This document shows positions 49,167 through 59,352 of a DNA stretch of 64,000 nt, piece by piece. The notes below the pieces were generated by a model, which was not told the origin of the DNA, did not search any database, and worked only from the letters and a program-made list of their open reading frames with translations. This DNA comes from Callipepla californica brunnescens (lineage: Eukaryota > Chordata > Aves > Galliformes > Odontophoridae), in assembly GCA_023055505.1 (NCBI GenBank), contig JALIRH010000023.1, positions 9,678,423 through 9,742,422 on the forward strand, written 5' to 3'. The position numbers and the translations under genes were made by a program. The stretch's first letter is position 1, and each line of letters starts with the position of its first letter.

Positions 49167-51045
49167 ACATAGTATTTAATGGGATGGAAGATGTCACAAA
49201 TTTTACAGAATTTAGGTTCCATAAACCTATGATATTGAGTTATGGGATTTAGCATCTGGAAGAGGACGTTTGTGACTTTGGGGTTTCAGGAAAGTGAAGG
49301 ACTTTCCGTTGTGAGTAGATATGATGTACGCTGTAGCAGATTCAGGCAGGAATCACTGAGCTGCATAGAAGCCTCTATTATGTAGGTTCTCTTCACAACT
49401 GCCAAAAAAAGTTTCTATCTTGCAACTTTTCATTCCTATATCATATATGGCATGACAGAGATGGCAACTAGTGTTAAGACATTTGGTAAAACTAGAAAGG
49501 AAGTTAAAAATGATCTTTGTATTTTTTTTTTTAATTTTAAATAAAAGCTGGAATTTTATGATCCTTGTGGTCTCTTCCAATCCAAGACATTCTATGATTG
49601 TAATCTGGAAGATAGTTTTGAAAGAAAGGGAAATAAAAAAAAATTGCTTTTTATTATCTGTACTTCTCTAGTGTGCAGAGAACCCCTAATACTTTGATAT
49701 ATACGGAGTCACCTTGAGACCACAAGTAACATGCCATCAGGGAGTGCTTTGCTAGAAAATAGTTTCTAGCTGTGATATTACCTCAGCTAACTTGCACTGC
49801 TGAAAATGTTTACTCAGTTTCTACCATATCACTGCAGTAAGCCATGAATGACACATGAAGCTCATACCCTTGGCTTCAGTGACCAATACATATACACAAT
49901 GTTGTTTAACTCCTGCTCTTGCTTGCAAGAAACAAACAATACTTGTCTTTGACAATATCCATTGCTCTCTTACTAACTCAGAAAAGTTAGATCATTTTCA
50001 CTTTTTTCTGTTGGCTAGTGAAGTGGAAGATGTGCCTACACAGATACTATTGCCTTCTCATTATATCTGCAAAATATTGAAAACTAGCAATCTGAAATAC
50101 CTTGATACAAGCTAGAAAGGCTTACTTTAGGTTGTTTTTGTTGTTGTTGTTTTGTGTTTCTTTTTTCCCACTTTGTAGTGTTCTTTTGTGTGTTTTAGAA
50201 CATTCAGAGGATCTAATTCTAAATGTTCTAGATAATTATATGTACTTAGATTTTTTTCTTCTATTTTCTTACCAAGTAAACACAAGAAAATACATCTCTT
50301 CTGCTTGAAGGGAACATGCAAATGACAGCACACTGGAAAATAGTTGCACGTTTTCATTGGGAGAAAGAAAAGCTTTGGAGAAAGCGAAAAAAGTTGCTTT
50401 GGATAAAATCACAATCAACAGAAAAAGTGGAGGTGCTTAATAGAAATAATGTTCTGAGTGAATATGGAGGCTGAATATTAAGTTTGTGGACACTGAACTA
50501 TAGTTCTGTATGTTCTCTTGGGATTTACCATTGGTTATGCTGTGGTACAATAAGAAATTGTGAGAAGAAAATGTAAGGCCTTTCACTGCAGACACATCTT
50601 TTATTTCCTGCTTGGAAAATACTATTTAAAGACTCCTTAATGAAATTTTGTTAAAAAGTTAAAAAGTAGTAAATAAAGGATAGGAGCGATAAAGAATTAT
50701 AAAGAAAGAAATCAGCTTAAGTCTAAAAATTGTTGCAGAATTTAGGGCACACAACTGAAGTCTGTGTTGTAGTCAAGGTACTATTTATAGCTTGTACAGT
50801 CAGAGTTTACACTAGAAATGAGTTTATAGTGGAAAGTATGCTGGGTTATAAGTATGCCAGTGTCTCTCTTTTTTTCCAACAAAATCTAATTTGAGACATT
50901 TAAACAGAGGTGTTTGCAGTAGAGGACTGGTGTTGAAGACTTTTTATTAAATTCTCTTATAACCAATTTTAAATCCTTAATGAAAGATGTGTGCCAGTCC
51001 TTTTATAGTAAAAATGAAGGAATTCCTCAGCTCTTAAATAGCATC
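49167..51045. other. Unique AT-rich sequence, no gene seen
   Basis: No exon supported. One CR1 3' tip is listed separately. Poly-T runs lie at about 49523-49532 and in the TTG-rich 50133-50152 stretch. Confidence 0.4.
49555..49600 (+). mobile_element. CR1 LINE extreme 3' end, plus strand
   Basis: TTTTATGATCCTTGTGGTCT, CTTCCAATCCAAGACATTCT and TATGATTG give about 46 bp of the terminal CR1 sequence. Confidence 0.8.
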
Positions 51046-51697
51046 TAGTGACAACAGACAGGGAGAAGACTGAGGCATTTAATAACAATTTTGCCTCAAT
51101 TTTCAGTAGTGATAGCAATCAAGTGGATAGTTCAGAAGATGGGAACTCGGGGAGTGATGCCCCTCCTGTTGTAAGCAAAGATCAGGTTAGTGACCACCTG
51201 AGGAATAAGAACATCCTTAATTCTATGGGTCCTGATGAGGTGCATCCCAGAGTCCTAATGGAATTGGCTGATGTAGTCTGAGACACTCTCAGTGATATCT
51301 GAAAAGTTGTGGCAGTCAGATGAAGTCTCTAGTGACTGGAAAAAGGACAATATTGCACCCACTTTTAAGAAGAGTAGAAAGGATAATCCAGGGAGATATC
51401 AACCTGTCAGCCCCCCCAGCAGATCTTGCTGGAAGCTATGCCCATAGAAGACAAGAGATATGGGATAATCACTGTGGCTTCACCAAGGGCAAATCTTGTC
51501 TGATCAACCTTGTGGCTTATTGTGATGGTGTAAATACCAGTTACAAGGGAAGAGCCACTGATGTCATCTACCTGGCCTTTGACATGTTCCCCCATGACAT
51601 ACTTCTCTGCTATTTGGAAAGATACTGATTTAACAGGTGGGCTATTCAATGGATGAGGATCTCATTGAGAAATCGTACTCAGAGAGTGGGGATCAAC
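51046..51697 (+). mobile_element. CR1 LINE ORF2 reverse-transcriptase remnant, plus strand (part 1)
   Basis: The frame from 51048 reads DREKTEAFNNNFASIFSSDS and later MGPDEVHPRVLMELADVV, signature CR1 ORF2 sequence between endonuclease and reverse transcriptase. After a frameshift, DNHCGFTKGKSCLINLVAYC and YKGRATDVIYLAFDMFPHDI give the palm region, where the usual catalytic-core aspartate motif is altered. It breaks at about 51697, where a second plus-strand CR1 3' end sits, and continues at 52126. Frameshifts and stops exclude activity. Confidence 0.95.
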
Positions 51698-52125
51698 TTA
51701 CAAGTCTTATGAGGAGCGGCTGAGGGAGCTGGGATTGTTTAGTCTGGAGAAAAGGAGGCTCAGAGGAGACCTCATTGCCCTCTACCACTTCCTGAAGGGA
51801 GGCTGTGGTGAGGAGGGGGTCGGCCTCTTCTCCCAGATAACTAATGACAGGACAAGAGGGAATGGCCACAAGTTGCGCCAGGGAAGATTTAGATTAGATT
51901 TGAGGAAATTTTTTTTCTCTGAAGGAGTGGTCAGGCACTGGAATGGCCTGCCTAGGGAGGTGGTTGAGGCACCGTCCCTAGTGCTGTTCAAGAAGAGTTT
52001 AGATGAGGTGCTAAGGGATTTGATTTAGTAGCTTGGTGGGTAGGGATGGTGGTAGGAGGATGGTTGGACTAGATGATCTTGTAGGTCCTTTCCAACCTAA
52101 TGTATCTATGAATCTATGAATGTCT
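51698..52125 (+). mobile_element. CR1 LINE 3' end, plus strand, nested in a plus-strand CR1; well preserved
   Basis: This holds a continuous 97-codon C-terminal ORF2 frame (51735-52028) beginning [20 protein letters not shown] and ending [10 protein letters not shown] before TAG. The 3' UTR with GGTTGGACTAGATGATCTTG and a TATGAATC tandem tail follows at about 52103-52121. The unbroken frame shows it is relatively young. It lacks the upstream endonuclease and reverse transcriptase, so it is a dead-on-arrival copy. Confidence 0.96.
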
Positions 52126-52199
52126 CAATATCTAGATAGAGACCAGGGGTCAGTACAGGGACTGGTGCTCTTCAGCATCTTCATCAATGACATAGAATC
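52126..52199 (+). mobile_element. CR1 LINE ORF2 remnant, plus strand (part 2)
   Basis: The 'gaccaggggtcagtacagggactggtgctcttcagcatcttcatcaatgacat' block encodes the VPQG...LFSIFINDI segment of CR1 reverse transcriptase. It resumes the element broken at 51697 and is cut again at about 52200 by a minus-strand CR1. Confidence 0.88.
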
Positions 52200-52211
52200 A
52201 CAGAAGATAGT

Positions 52212-52905
52212 ATTATAGAATCATAGAGTCATAAAATGGCCTGGTTTGAAAAGGACCACCCAGCCAGTTCTTAATCCATCAAACAGTCCATCCTTCAAAT
52301 GGGAATGTCCCTGCAATCTCCTATTACAACATCCCCAAGCACTTCTCTGTCTTGCTGGCATTCACCCTCTTCCCCCACCAGATCTAGTTGACATCTCAGA
52401 ACTACTCACTCCACCCTTGTGAGCAACATTTTCTCCCCTTCCTCTTTCATACCTAGTTTAAAGCTCTTCCAACAAGCCCTGCTAGCTCCTGGGCTAGGAT
52501 CCACTTTCCCCTTGGAGACAGGCGAGACCCATCAGCAAACATCAGGCCAGGCACTGAGTAAACTGCCCCGTGATCAAAGAACCCAAAGTTCCTGTGGTGG
52601 AACCAGACTTTAAGTTACTTATTCAAGGCCTGAGTTTTCCTAGGCCACTTCATATCCCTCACCACCCCAGAAAGGAGAGACAAAAATATGACTTGTGCTC
52701 CTACTCCCTCAACCAACCCGCCCTAAGCCCTGAAATCTCTTCTGATAGCTTGCAGGCTTCCCTGAGCAATTTCAACTCTTCTTGCCTGAAATATCAATAA
52801 TGGATAATAATCAGAGGAACAAAACAGATCTGGGAGATTTTTGGTGATGTCCCTGACCCAGTCACCAGGGAGGCAGCGTGCCCTACAAGTTGGGTTGGTC
52901 TGCAT
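52212..52905 (-). mobile_element. CR1 LINE, rearranged, minus strand, nested
   Basis: The left end is an antisense CR1 3' tail (TAGAATCATAGAGTCATAAA, then GGCCTGGTTTGAAAAGGACC). It jumps directly to an antisense ORF2 block (AGCCAGTTCTTAATCCATCA), so this copy is internally deleted. The rest (TTTAAAGCTCTTCCAACAAG, AACTGCCCCGTGATCAAAGA, TCACCAGGGAGGCAGC) matches, as I remember it, antisense sequence from a CR1 subfamily. It separates two parts of a plus-strand ORF2 and is therefore a nested insertion. Confidence 0.75.
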
Positions 52906-53428
52906 ATGGGGCTGTCCAACATTGCCAGTGGGACTGAGTGCACCATCAGCAAGTTTGTTTACCTGTGTGGTCCAGGGAGACCTAGACAAGCTGAGCTGTG
53001 GGCTCAGGTGAACCTCATGAGGTTCAACAAGGCCAAATGCAAGGAACTGTACATGGATTGCAGCAATCCCCGTTATCAGTATAAGCTGGGGAACAACAGG
53101 ATGGTGCACAGCTTTGTCAAAAAGGACTTGGGGGTACTGGGAGATGGCAGGCTGGACATGAGCTAAGTGTGCCCTTGCAGCCTGGAAAGCCAATAGTGGC
53201 CTGGGCTACATCAAAAGAAGCATGGCCAGCAGGCCAAAGGAGGTGATCCTGCCCCTCTAATCTGCACTGGTAAGGTGTCACTTGAAGTACTGTGTCCATA
53301 TACAGAGTCCACAGCACAGAGCAACCTGATCTAGCTGTACATGTCCCTGTTCTTTACAGGAGAGTTTGACTGGATGACCTCTAAAGATCTCTTCTAATTC
53401 AGATGATTCTATGATTCTATGATTTGGC
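52906..53428 (+). mobile_element. CR1 LINE ORF2 to 3' end, plus strand (part 3)
   Basis: The frame from 52906 reads GLSNIASGTECTISKFVYLC, then NLMRFNKAKCKELYMDCSNP and KDLGVLGDGRLDMS, matching the CR1 ORF2 stretch that follows FINDL. The 3' terminus at 53393-53428 ends in ATTCTATGATTCTATGATTT, the perfect 8-bp tail unit twice. Parts 1, 2 and 3 together are one CR1 split by two later insertions. Confidence 0.93.
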
Positions 53429-54934
53429 GTTACAGCCTTTGATGTCCCAGTTGTGAAATAGAGTCATCCACAAACTCACACAGTAGCTGTAAGGAACGGT
53501 GCTCAGCCATAGCACATTATCAGTTCTTTCTTTAATTTTTGTTATCTCTTCTTATTCTCACCTCCCTTCCAGGAGCTGCAGCCTTTTGCAGCTACTTGCT
53601 GCTTTGCCCCCCGTGGTCTGTTGACTGGAAACTTGCAGATATATACACTAGACTTCACTAATCTCTTTTCCCCAAGTTGTTTAAACTGGGAACCTGAAGT
53701 TCTTCCTGCAGCCAACGTCTAGACCAAAGCATGCTTTGTTTCTTATAATGCTGATGCAGTCAGCATTATACTGAGGAAGAGTTCAGGTGTTCCCTTGTTC
53801 CTACTCATGAAAAGCTCACCTAGAACTGAGGTTCCAAGCAGATTCTTAGCTATAAGGCATTCCTCTCCTCTTCCTTAGCTCTTCATAAATGCTGTTAGGG
53901 AACATGGGCTTCGGAAAAAAAGAAAAGAAAATAAAAAGTATTGTTGTGGTTGCTTCAGTTGCTCGCTCCTCCCCACAGAATAGAAAATATCATATTTGTT
54001 AAACTGTGTTTCCCTAAAGCACAACTAAGTTGCTGTGACTCCTTGAGAGCACAGTGCCTCTGACATCTCCTGGCAGGAACTGTTCCTTCTCTGCACTGCA
54101 AAGATCAGAGCTAAATGCCACAAGTTAGTCTGTAAGTACATGGAAAATAGCTCTTGCTCTACATTTATGTAGAACAGACTCATGCCTATACCTCAGTCAC
54201 ATAGATTACAGATGTAAACAACAGTGTTCAAAGATATTAGTTTTATTCAGTATGTGTTAGAGGTGCAAAATTGTCCTATGTTAAATGCAGGCTTTTTATC
54301 TGTGCTCTTTGTCAGATTTAATTAGGACAATGACCTGATTTCTTAGAAGTAGTTGTCTACAACATTTCTAGTGAGGCAAGACTATTAGAAAGTTCATTTG
54401 TTACATTTATGCTTTTCAGAAAATTTCGTTTTGAGACTTCTGGAAGTGCTTATTAAACAGTAACCATTTCTCAAAATGACAAAAATTAAAGGTGATTTTA
54501 TAAAATTACTATGCTGTCAGCCAGTTAAACAATGTTTTTTAATATTCTACTTGTTTCAGCGACATTTCCTTTGGTATTCTTTGCTGTAATGTTAGTAGTA
54601 GCCCCTCAAATGACAAACTCTTCTCACTTTGGCTCTGCAGTCCTATGTGTGTGCTAAAATAGACGTTGTATATGAATAACCCACTTTAGAATCAAATTAA
54701 CCACAATACAGGCATGAGGAGGAGTGGGAGTAGAAGCTGCATCCGGGACCTGCTCAAATTCTCCCTAACAGTTTCTGATCCCTGAAAGCATCAAGTTAAT
54801 TGTACTTGGATATGAGTTCACTTTCTCATTGGGATCTATTATAACTGCCTCAGTAGTCATTCTTTTTCCAGAGTAGGTAATATTCCATGATACTTCAAGA
54901 ATGAAAATGAGAAACAGAAGTTATTTTCCTGCAT
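53429..54934. other. Unique sequence, no gene seen
   Basis: A perfect inverted repeat at 53744-53770 is listed separately. No exon or RNA gene supported. Confidence 0.4.
53744..53770. other. Perfect 11-bp inverted repeat with 5-nt loop
   Basis: TATAATGCTGA (53744-53754), TGCAG loop, TCAGCATTATA (53760-53770). Perfect complementarity over 11 pairs. No termination, replication or transposon context explains it. Confidence 0.85.
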
Positions 54935-54935
54935 A

Positions 54936-54981
54936 TAGATATATATATATATATATATATATATCAAATACAAATATATAT
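54936..54981 (+). repeat. (AT)n microsatellite
   Basis: About 13 AT units, a short CAAATACAA interruption and about six more AT units. Confidence 0.92.
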
Positions 54982-55134
54982 ATATTTGTAATTTCCCTCC
55001 ATGTCTCATGTAGGCATCCCAAGAAAAAGGATGACATAATTCCTCCATGCTGGTTTAATTTACCAGCTTTTATTTGTGCAGTCATGTCAGCCAATGTGTA
55101 TCTTGTTTTATCAAAGATGTCCAATGATCAAAGT

Positions 55135-55246
55135 TTGAATGCTCATCTACGCATATGTACATGCACACATAGATTTGCACATACATAAATCCATATATAT
55201 AAACGGAGAAATGTGTATAAGCACATAAACACACATATGATATACG
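55135..55246. other. Low-complexity ACATA/CATAT-rich sequence
   Basis: Alternating ACAT and ATAT-rich bases adjoin the left end of mariner copy 2. The overlapping minus-strand frame (83 codons) is a low-complexity artefact. Confidence 0.6.
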
Positions 55247-55566
55247 CAGGTTACTCCAAAAGTAATGCTTCCTATTTATTTTCATGGAAACTACAATAAA
55301 GAGCATAGTAACACAATTTGGTTCGCCAATCATCGATGAATGTCAGTGGGTGCCAATTTTCCTGCAGGGAGGAGTTCAGTGACACACCTTTGTGTCAGAG
55401 GCCATTCTGTCAGACTGCCCCTCTGCTGCCATCTGTCACACAGCAAGAAAATGTAGCAGGATATTTGTTGGATGGTTCACCAACATCCACCTCTGAAGAT
55501 TCTAACTCGATTATATTGTCCTCTGCCAAGAAAATAAAATAGGAGGCATTACTTTCGGAGTACCTC
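55247..55566 (-). mobile_element. Mariner element copy 2, internally deleted (Galluhop-type)
   Basis: The left terminus reads TTACTCCAAAAGTAATGCTT and the right GGCATTACTTTCGGAGTA, complementary except at two or three positions. The interior keeps the 'gatgaatgtcagtgggtgcc' block and 'cagactgcccctctgctgccatctg' block also found in copies 1 and 3. At about 320 bp it lacks some 240 bp present in copy 3, so it suffered a second internal deletion. No transposase frame remains. Confidence 0.85.
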
Positions 55567-56650
55567 ACGCAGATTGTAGGTGCAGTTGAATCATACAAGG
55601 ATTCTGCTTTCTGTATCAGTTTACTTTGGTCACCAAACTGACATTAATTACACTTTCCGAGGTTTTTTTTCTTTTCCTGCCTCGTCAGGACAGATGTGTG
55701 AGCATCGCTCTGCCTGTCTAGCTAAATCAACAAACCTTTACTAGTGTAGATTAAAGGTAATTAGGGATTAGCACGGCTCCTTCTGTCCCTGAGTAGCCCT
55801 CAGGCTGGGAGGTGGAGCTCTGCTGGGGTTGGTGTTTGGAGATCTTCACAGGCAAAGGTTTGGGTGTTTGGGGATTTTTTTACCCCCTGCTACGTGGCTC
55901 TTTAAAAACCCTTCCCTAGCAAAACAGCCTCACAAATAGCATTTGTACTGTCAGCCCTGACATCTGGATGTGAGTTTGTGCATTTGGCCTTTGAGAAAGG
56001 AATGAAAAAAATCTGACCCCACAAGACAGGCACTAAGGGTATGTGAGAGACGCTGGGACAGACTCCCATGTCCTGTGAGCTCTGCAGTTTTATGAAGCTT
56101 GGGAAGTTTGTACAAGTCGCTGAGATGAAATCTTGGTCAAAAATAGCCAGAATCTTAGTTTATTTCATGGTTTTTAGTTCACAACACAAGTGGGATGTTT
56201 AAGCCCATGGAAGCATGCACATAAGGGGACCAAAGCTTGTTCACAGCTTGGTAACGCGTGTGTGATGGAGAAATTACAAGTAGTCCATAGTACAGACTGG
56301 AGCATCTGAGAAAAGGCAAGCACAGACTTTCAAGGGCAGCCCTTTGTAGATCTTCCTGTTTGCTTTTCTTCCCTGTGGGGGAAGGGAGGCTAACGACAAC
56401 GACCCTTCCATTAGCACACCAAAGGGAAAAGCCATCTTTTTTTAGGCAACATTGATGAGAAACCCGTTCAGCTGGGAATGCATCGTTTCCCGTGCTGTGC
56501 CGTTCTTCACTCCAGGCTACGGTTCTCACATCCGCATTTGCAATGAGTAGAGCTTGCGATGGAAATTTTCCTGTTGTCTCGGCAAGAGGTCTGTCACTGT
56601 GCTCTCTAGGACAAATACCTGGTATGAAAACATCAGTGAAGCTTTAACTG

Positions 56651-56675
56651 AAAAAAAAAAAAAAAAAAAAAAAAA
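56651..56675 (+). repeat. Poly-A run (25 bases)
   Basis: A perfect A25 run with no recognised retrocopy upstream. The lysine run in the overlapping frame is an artefact. Confidence 0.95.
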
Positions 56676-56761
56676 GAAAGGCTATAGCGTGTCAGGGCAA
56701 AAGTTAACCTTGCCTGGTGTCCAAGGAACAGAAGTAATAGCTTAGGGAAATAGTATCTATT

Positions 56762-56782
56762 AAAATAAATAAATAAATAAAA
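56762..56782 (+). repeat. (AAAT)n microsatellite
   Basis: Five AAAT units. Confidence 0.9.
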
Positions 56783-57869
56783 CGGCAGCAGGAATGCACT
56801 CCTTCTCTGGCTCACCTTTCCAACATCTCGGGTTGCACAAGTAGGAGATCTTAGTAGGAGATCTCTACCTGTAGCCTGTCACTGTTCTTTCCGTCCCTCA
56901 GGGTGTGACAACTCGCTTCCTAAGTGATGCTTCTATTGAAAGTGCGGGTGCGGATGCAGGTAGGGTGACGCTGACTGGAGGGCGTTCACAGCCTCTGTAA
57001 ATGCGATTTGAGAGCTAGAGTTTACGGCTTTAGAGCTGAAACAGCTTGCGTAATGCTGAGGATGTAATAGGACAAATGAAAGCCCTGCTTTTACTCTAGA
57101 TGACTATAGCAATGCTGACCTTTACAATTAACTTGGTTGAGTGGCGTTTGCAAAACATATTGGTCATATCTGTTTTCCATTTATTTAAACTTCCTAACCT
57201 ACTTCGGTGTCTTTGAAACTGCATTCATTTTCAGCCTCCTGTTATTGCAGTTATTCTTGCAGTTTGCTGGCATAATCCAAATCAATACACTTTTTTTTCT
57301 TAACTGAGTTTTCCAATTCAGAGATTGACAAGAAAATCTCTTATCGAGTGATTTTTGTTTAATTTTTTCTTCTTTTTCCCCATGAAATCTACACCTGAAG
57401 AACTGACCAAAAAGTCAACATAGATCACCTGCACCCAAACTAAATGTCAGGATAGTGCAATTAAAACTACGTTGATTTTTTGAGATCTGTTTCATGTTAT
57501 ACTTCAATGAATTGAATTGCATCTTCATGTTTTCTATTCTCCATATCTCTGTGCTAACTAAACCCATGTGCGTGTTATCTGTGGATTTCCACACATTCTT
57601 TTTCTTAATATGTGCTTTTGTGGTTAGTTAATTTTGTAATGCAGACTGCGGGTATTTCCTGGGTATAGATTATCCAATCACATCTTCCTACTCTGAATAT
57701 ATCTGGAACTAAAACATGATGTGCTTTGTTCTTGTAATAGATATGTGAAACTGCATACTCTGCAAGCTGTTTTGCTTACACAACTCAAGTGAATTTTATC
57801 TACCAGGATACGTTCTGCCTTATGATTCCATCAGATGGTTGCATATTCTTCAATTAATTCTGTGTATTC

Positions 57870-58284
57870 CACTCTTAAAGTAGTGCCTCCTATTTTTCTT
57901 TTCAGAGAAAATACAACAAAGAGCACAATAACACTATTTGTTAGAGAAAATTCTCAGCCATAAAACACTGTTTTTCAACACAGTCACCACCATGAGCTTG
58001 GGCATTTTCACCAGCAATTTACAACAACCTGCATGTCATGCTCTTAACAATCTGTACCATCAGAGGTGACCCACTGTCACTGTCACATTGCTGAAATGCA
58101 CCTCCCACTGCCTCACTGCACTCTAATCCACTGGGTGAACTCCATAAATGTTCAGCAAACATCAGTGAATGTCAGTGGGTGCGTGGAGGAATTCACTGGC
58201 ACACCTTTGCTCCATATGCACATCCATGTCAGACTCCATTTTGTCGGACTGCCCCTCTGCTGCCATCTGAAACAGCAACAAAAT
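57870..58284 (-). mobile_element. Mariner element copy 3, right terminus missing (Galluhop-type)
   Basis: The left terminus is eroded (ACTCTTAAAGTAGTGCCTCC). The interior is well aligned with copies 1 and 2 and includes a 'cagtcaccaccatgagct' block, GGTGACCCACTGTCACTGTC, 'aatgcacctcccactgcctcactgcactc' and 'ggactgcccctctgctgccatctg'. It ends near 58284 without the right inverted repeat. On the minus strand the order of HTH-like and C-terminal-like blocks fits an internally deleted mariner transposase, but stops remove any function. Confidence 0.85.
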
Positions 58285-59111
58285 ATGTATTTTACATATT
58301 CTGATATTTACTCAAATGGTTAGAACTAGTTCCTCATCACAGTATTAAACCAAGACTGTATGGAAGAGCTCAGGAGTCCCTGGGTTTCTTTCTTATTCAT
58401 TCACAGTAAGTATTGAAATATTATTTGTTTTCTCACCTTAATATCCTGTGCCATTTTTCTGAGCAGCCCAGAGTGGAAATGGAGCTACTATTTTCCTTTA
58501 TTTTTACATAAATGGAAATTTCAAAAACGTCATAAACAAATACTGTGGAAAGGCTACATTGCCCTCCACTCCTTCAGAATAGATGTCATCTTCACATTTT
58601 CATATAAATTTCACAGTGGACACAGCCAGGCCTTCCATGTAACTGACTGCTGAAGAAGTCAGGCCATTAAGCCAGCCATGTGTCCTCAATTCATTTACAG
58701 ACATTTAATGATCTATATCAAAGCTGGCAGCACTGTTAGATAAAGCACAGAGTCTACTTAGGAAGTTACTGGAGTGATAGACCAGGTCTGACCATTAAAA
58801 GCTGTTTTGAGAAGTCTTTTTTAAGAAAGAAAAGAGTAGAAGGATATTTTCCACCGAGAGTAGGCTTGTAGTTGAGCATGGAGGGTTAGGAAGCTCTGCT
58901 CGAGTAGAGTGGAACACATGTTTAATAACACAATCAGAAGTGTTTTGGACCTGCTGTAGATAAAAAAAGAAACACTTCTGACTGTTATAGGATTATTATT
59001 AACTTCCTATAGTTGAGGCCTTTGCCAAAACTTAGGGGTAGAAGCACTAAGTGATCACTCTGTACTGTAACACATTCCTCTTTGGTCAGAGTTCTTCTTC
59101 ATACCAGGAAG
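58285..59111. other. Unique sequence, no gene seen
   Basis: AT-rich, no supported exon or RNA gene. Confidence 0.4.
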
Positions 59112-59352
59112 TCACAGAATCACAGACGTGGGTTGGAATGGACCTTAAAACCCACTAAACTCCATGGTCTGGTTGTTACTACAAAGATGAGGCTGCCCAG
59201 GGCCTCACCCAGCCTGGCCTTGAGAGCCTCCAGGGATGGGGCACCCAAAGCTGTGACAGGGTGTCACCACCCTCTTAGAGAGGTCCTCATAGAGCACACC
59301 AATTCCACCTTAAAGCTAGCTGTGTTTCTTGTCGCATCCCTGAGATAGGAAG
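59112..59352 (-). mobile_element. CR1 LINE 3' end, minus strand
   Basis: It starts with TCACAGAATCACAGACGTGG, then 'ttggaatggaccttaaaaccc', 'gcctggccttgagagcctccagggatggggc' and a run to about 59352. The 88-codon plus frame across it is the reverse of the element. Confidence 0.93.

Larger units (their letters stand above)
55567..57869. other. Unique sequence with a CpG-enriched sub-block, no gene seen
   Basis: No exon supported. From about 56240 to 57060 CpG is more frequent than in the window at large (about 25 CpGs by rough count), though less than a classic island. A 25-base poly-A lies at 56651-56675 and (AAAT)n at 56762-56782. A 12-bp unit AGTAGGAGATCT is duplicated at about 56841-56867. 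Conserved regulatory DNA is possible but unproven. Confidence 0.35.

Noticed and set aside
55410..55435. CTCF-like sequence in the mariner copies (CTGCCCCTCTGCTGCC)
   Set aside because: Spacing is off by one base relative to the CTCF core and the first C is changed. Repeat-borne CTCF spreading cannot be claimed.
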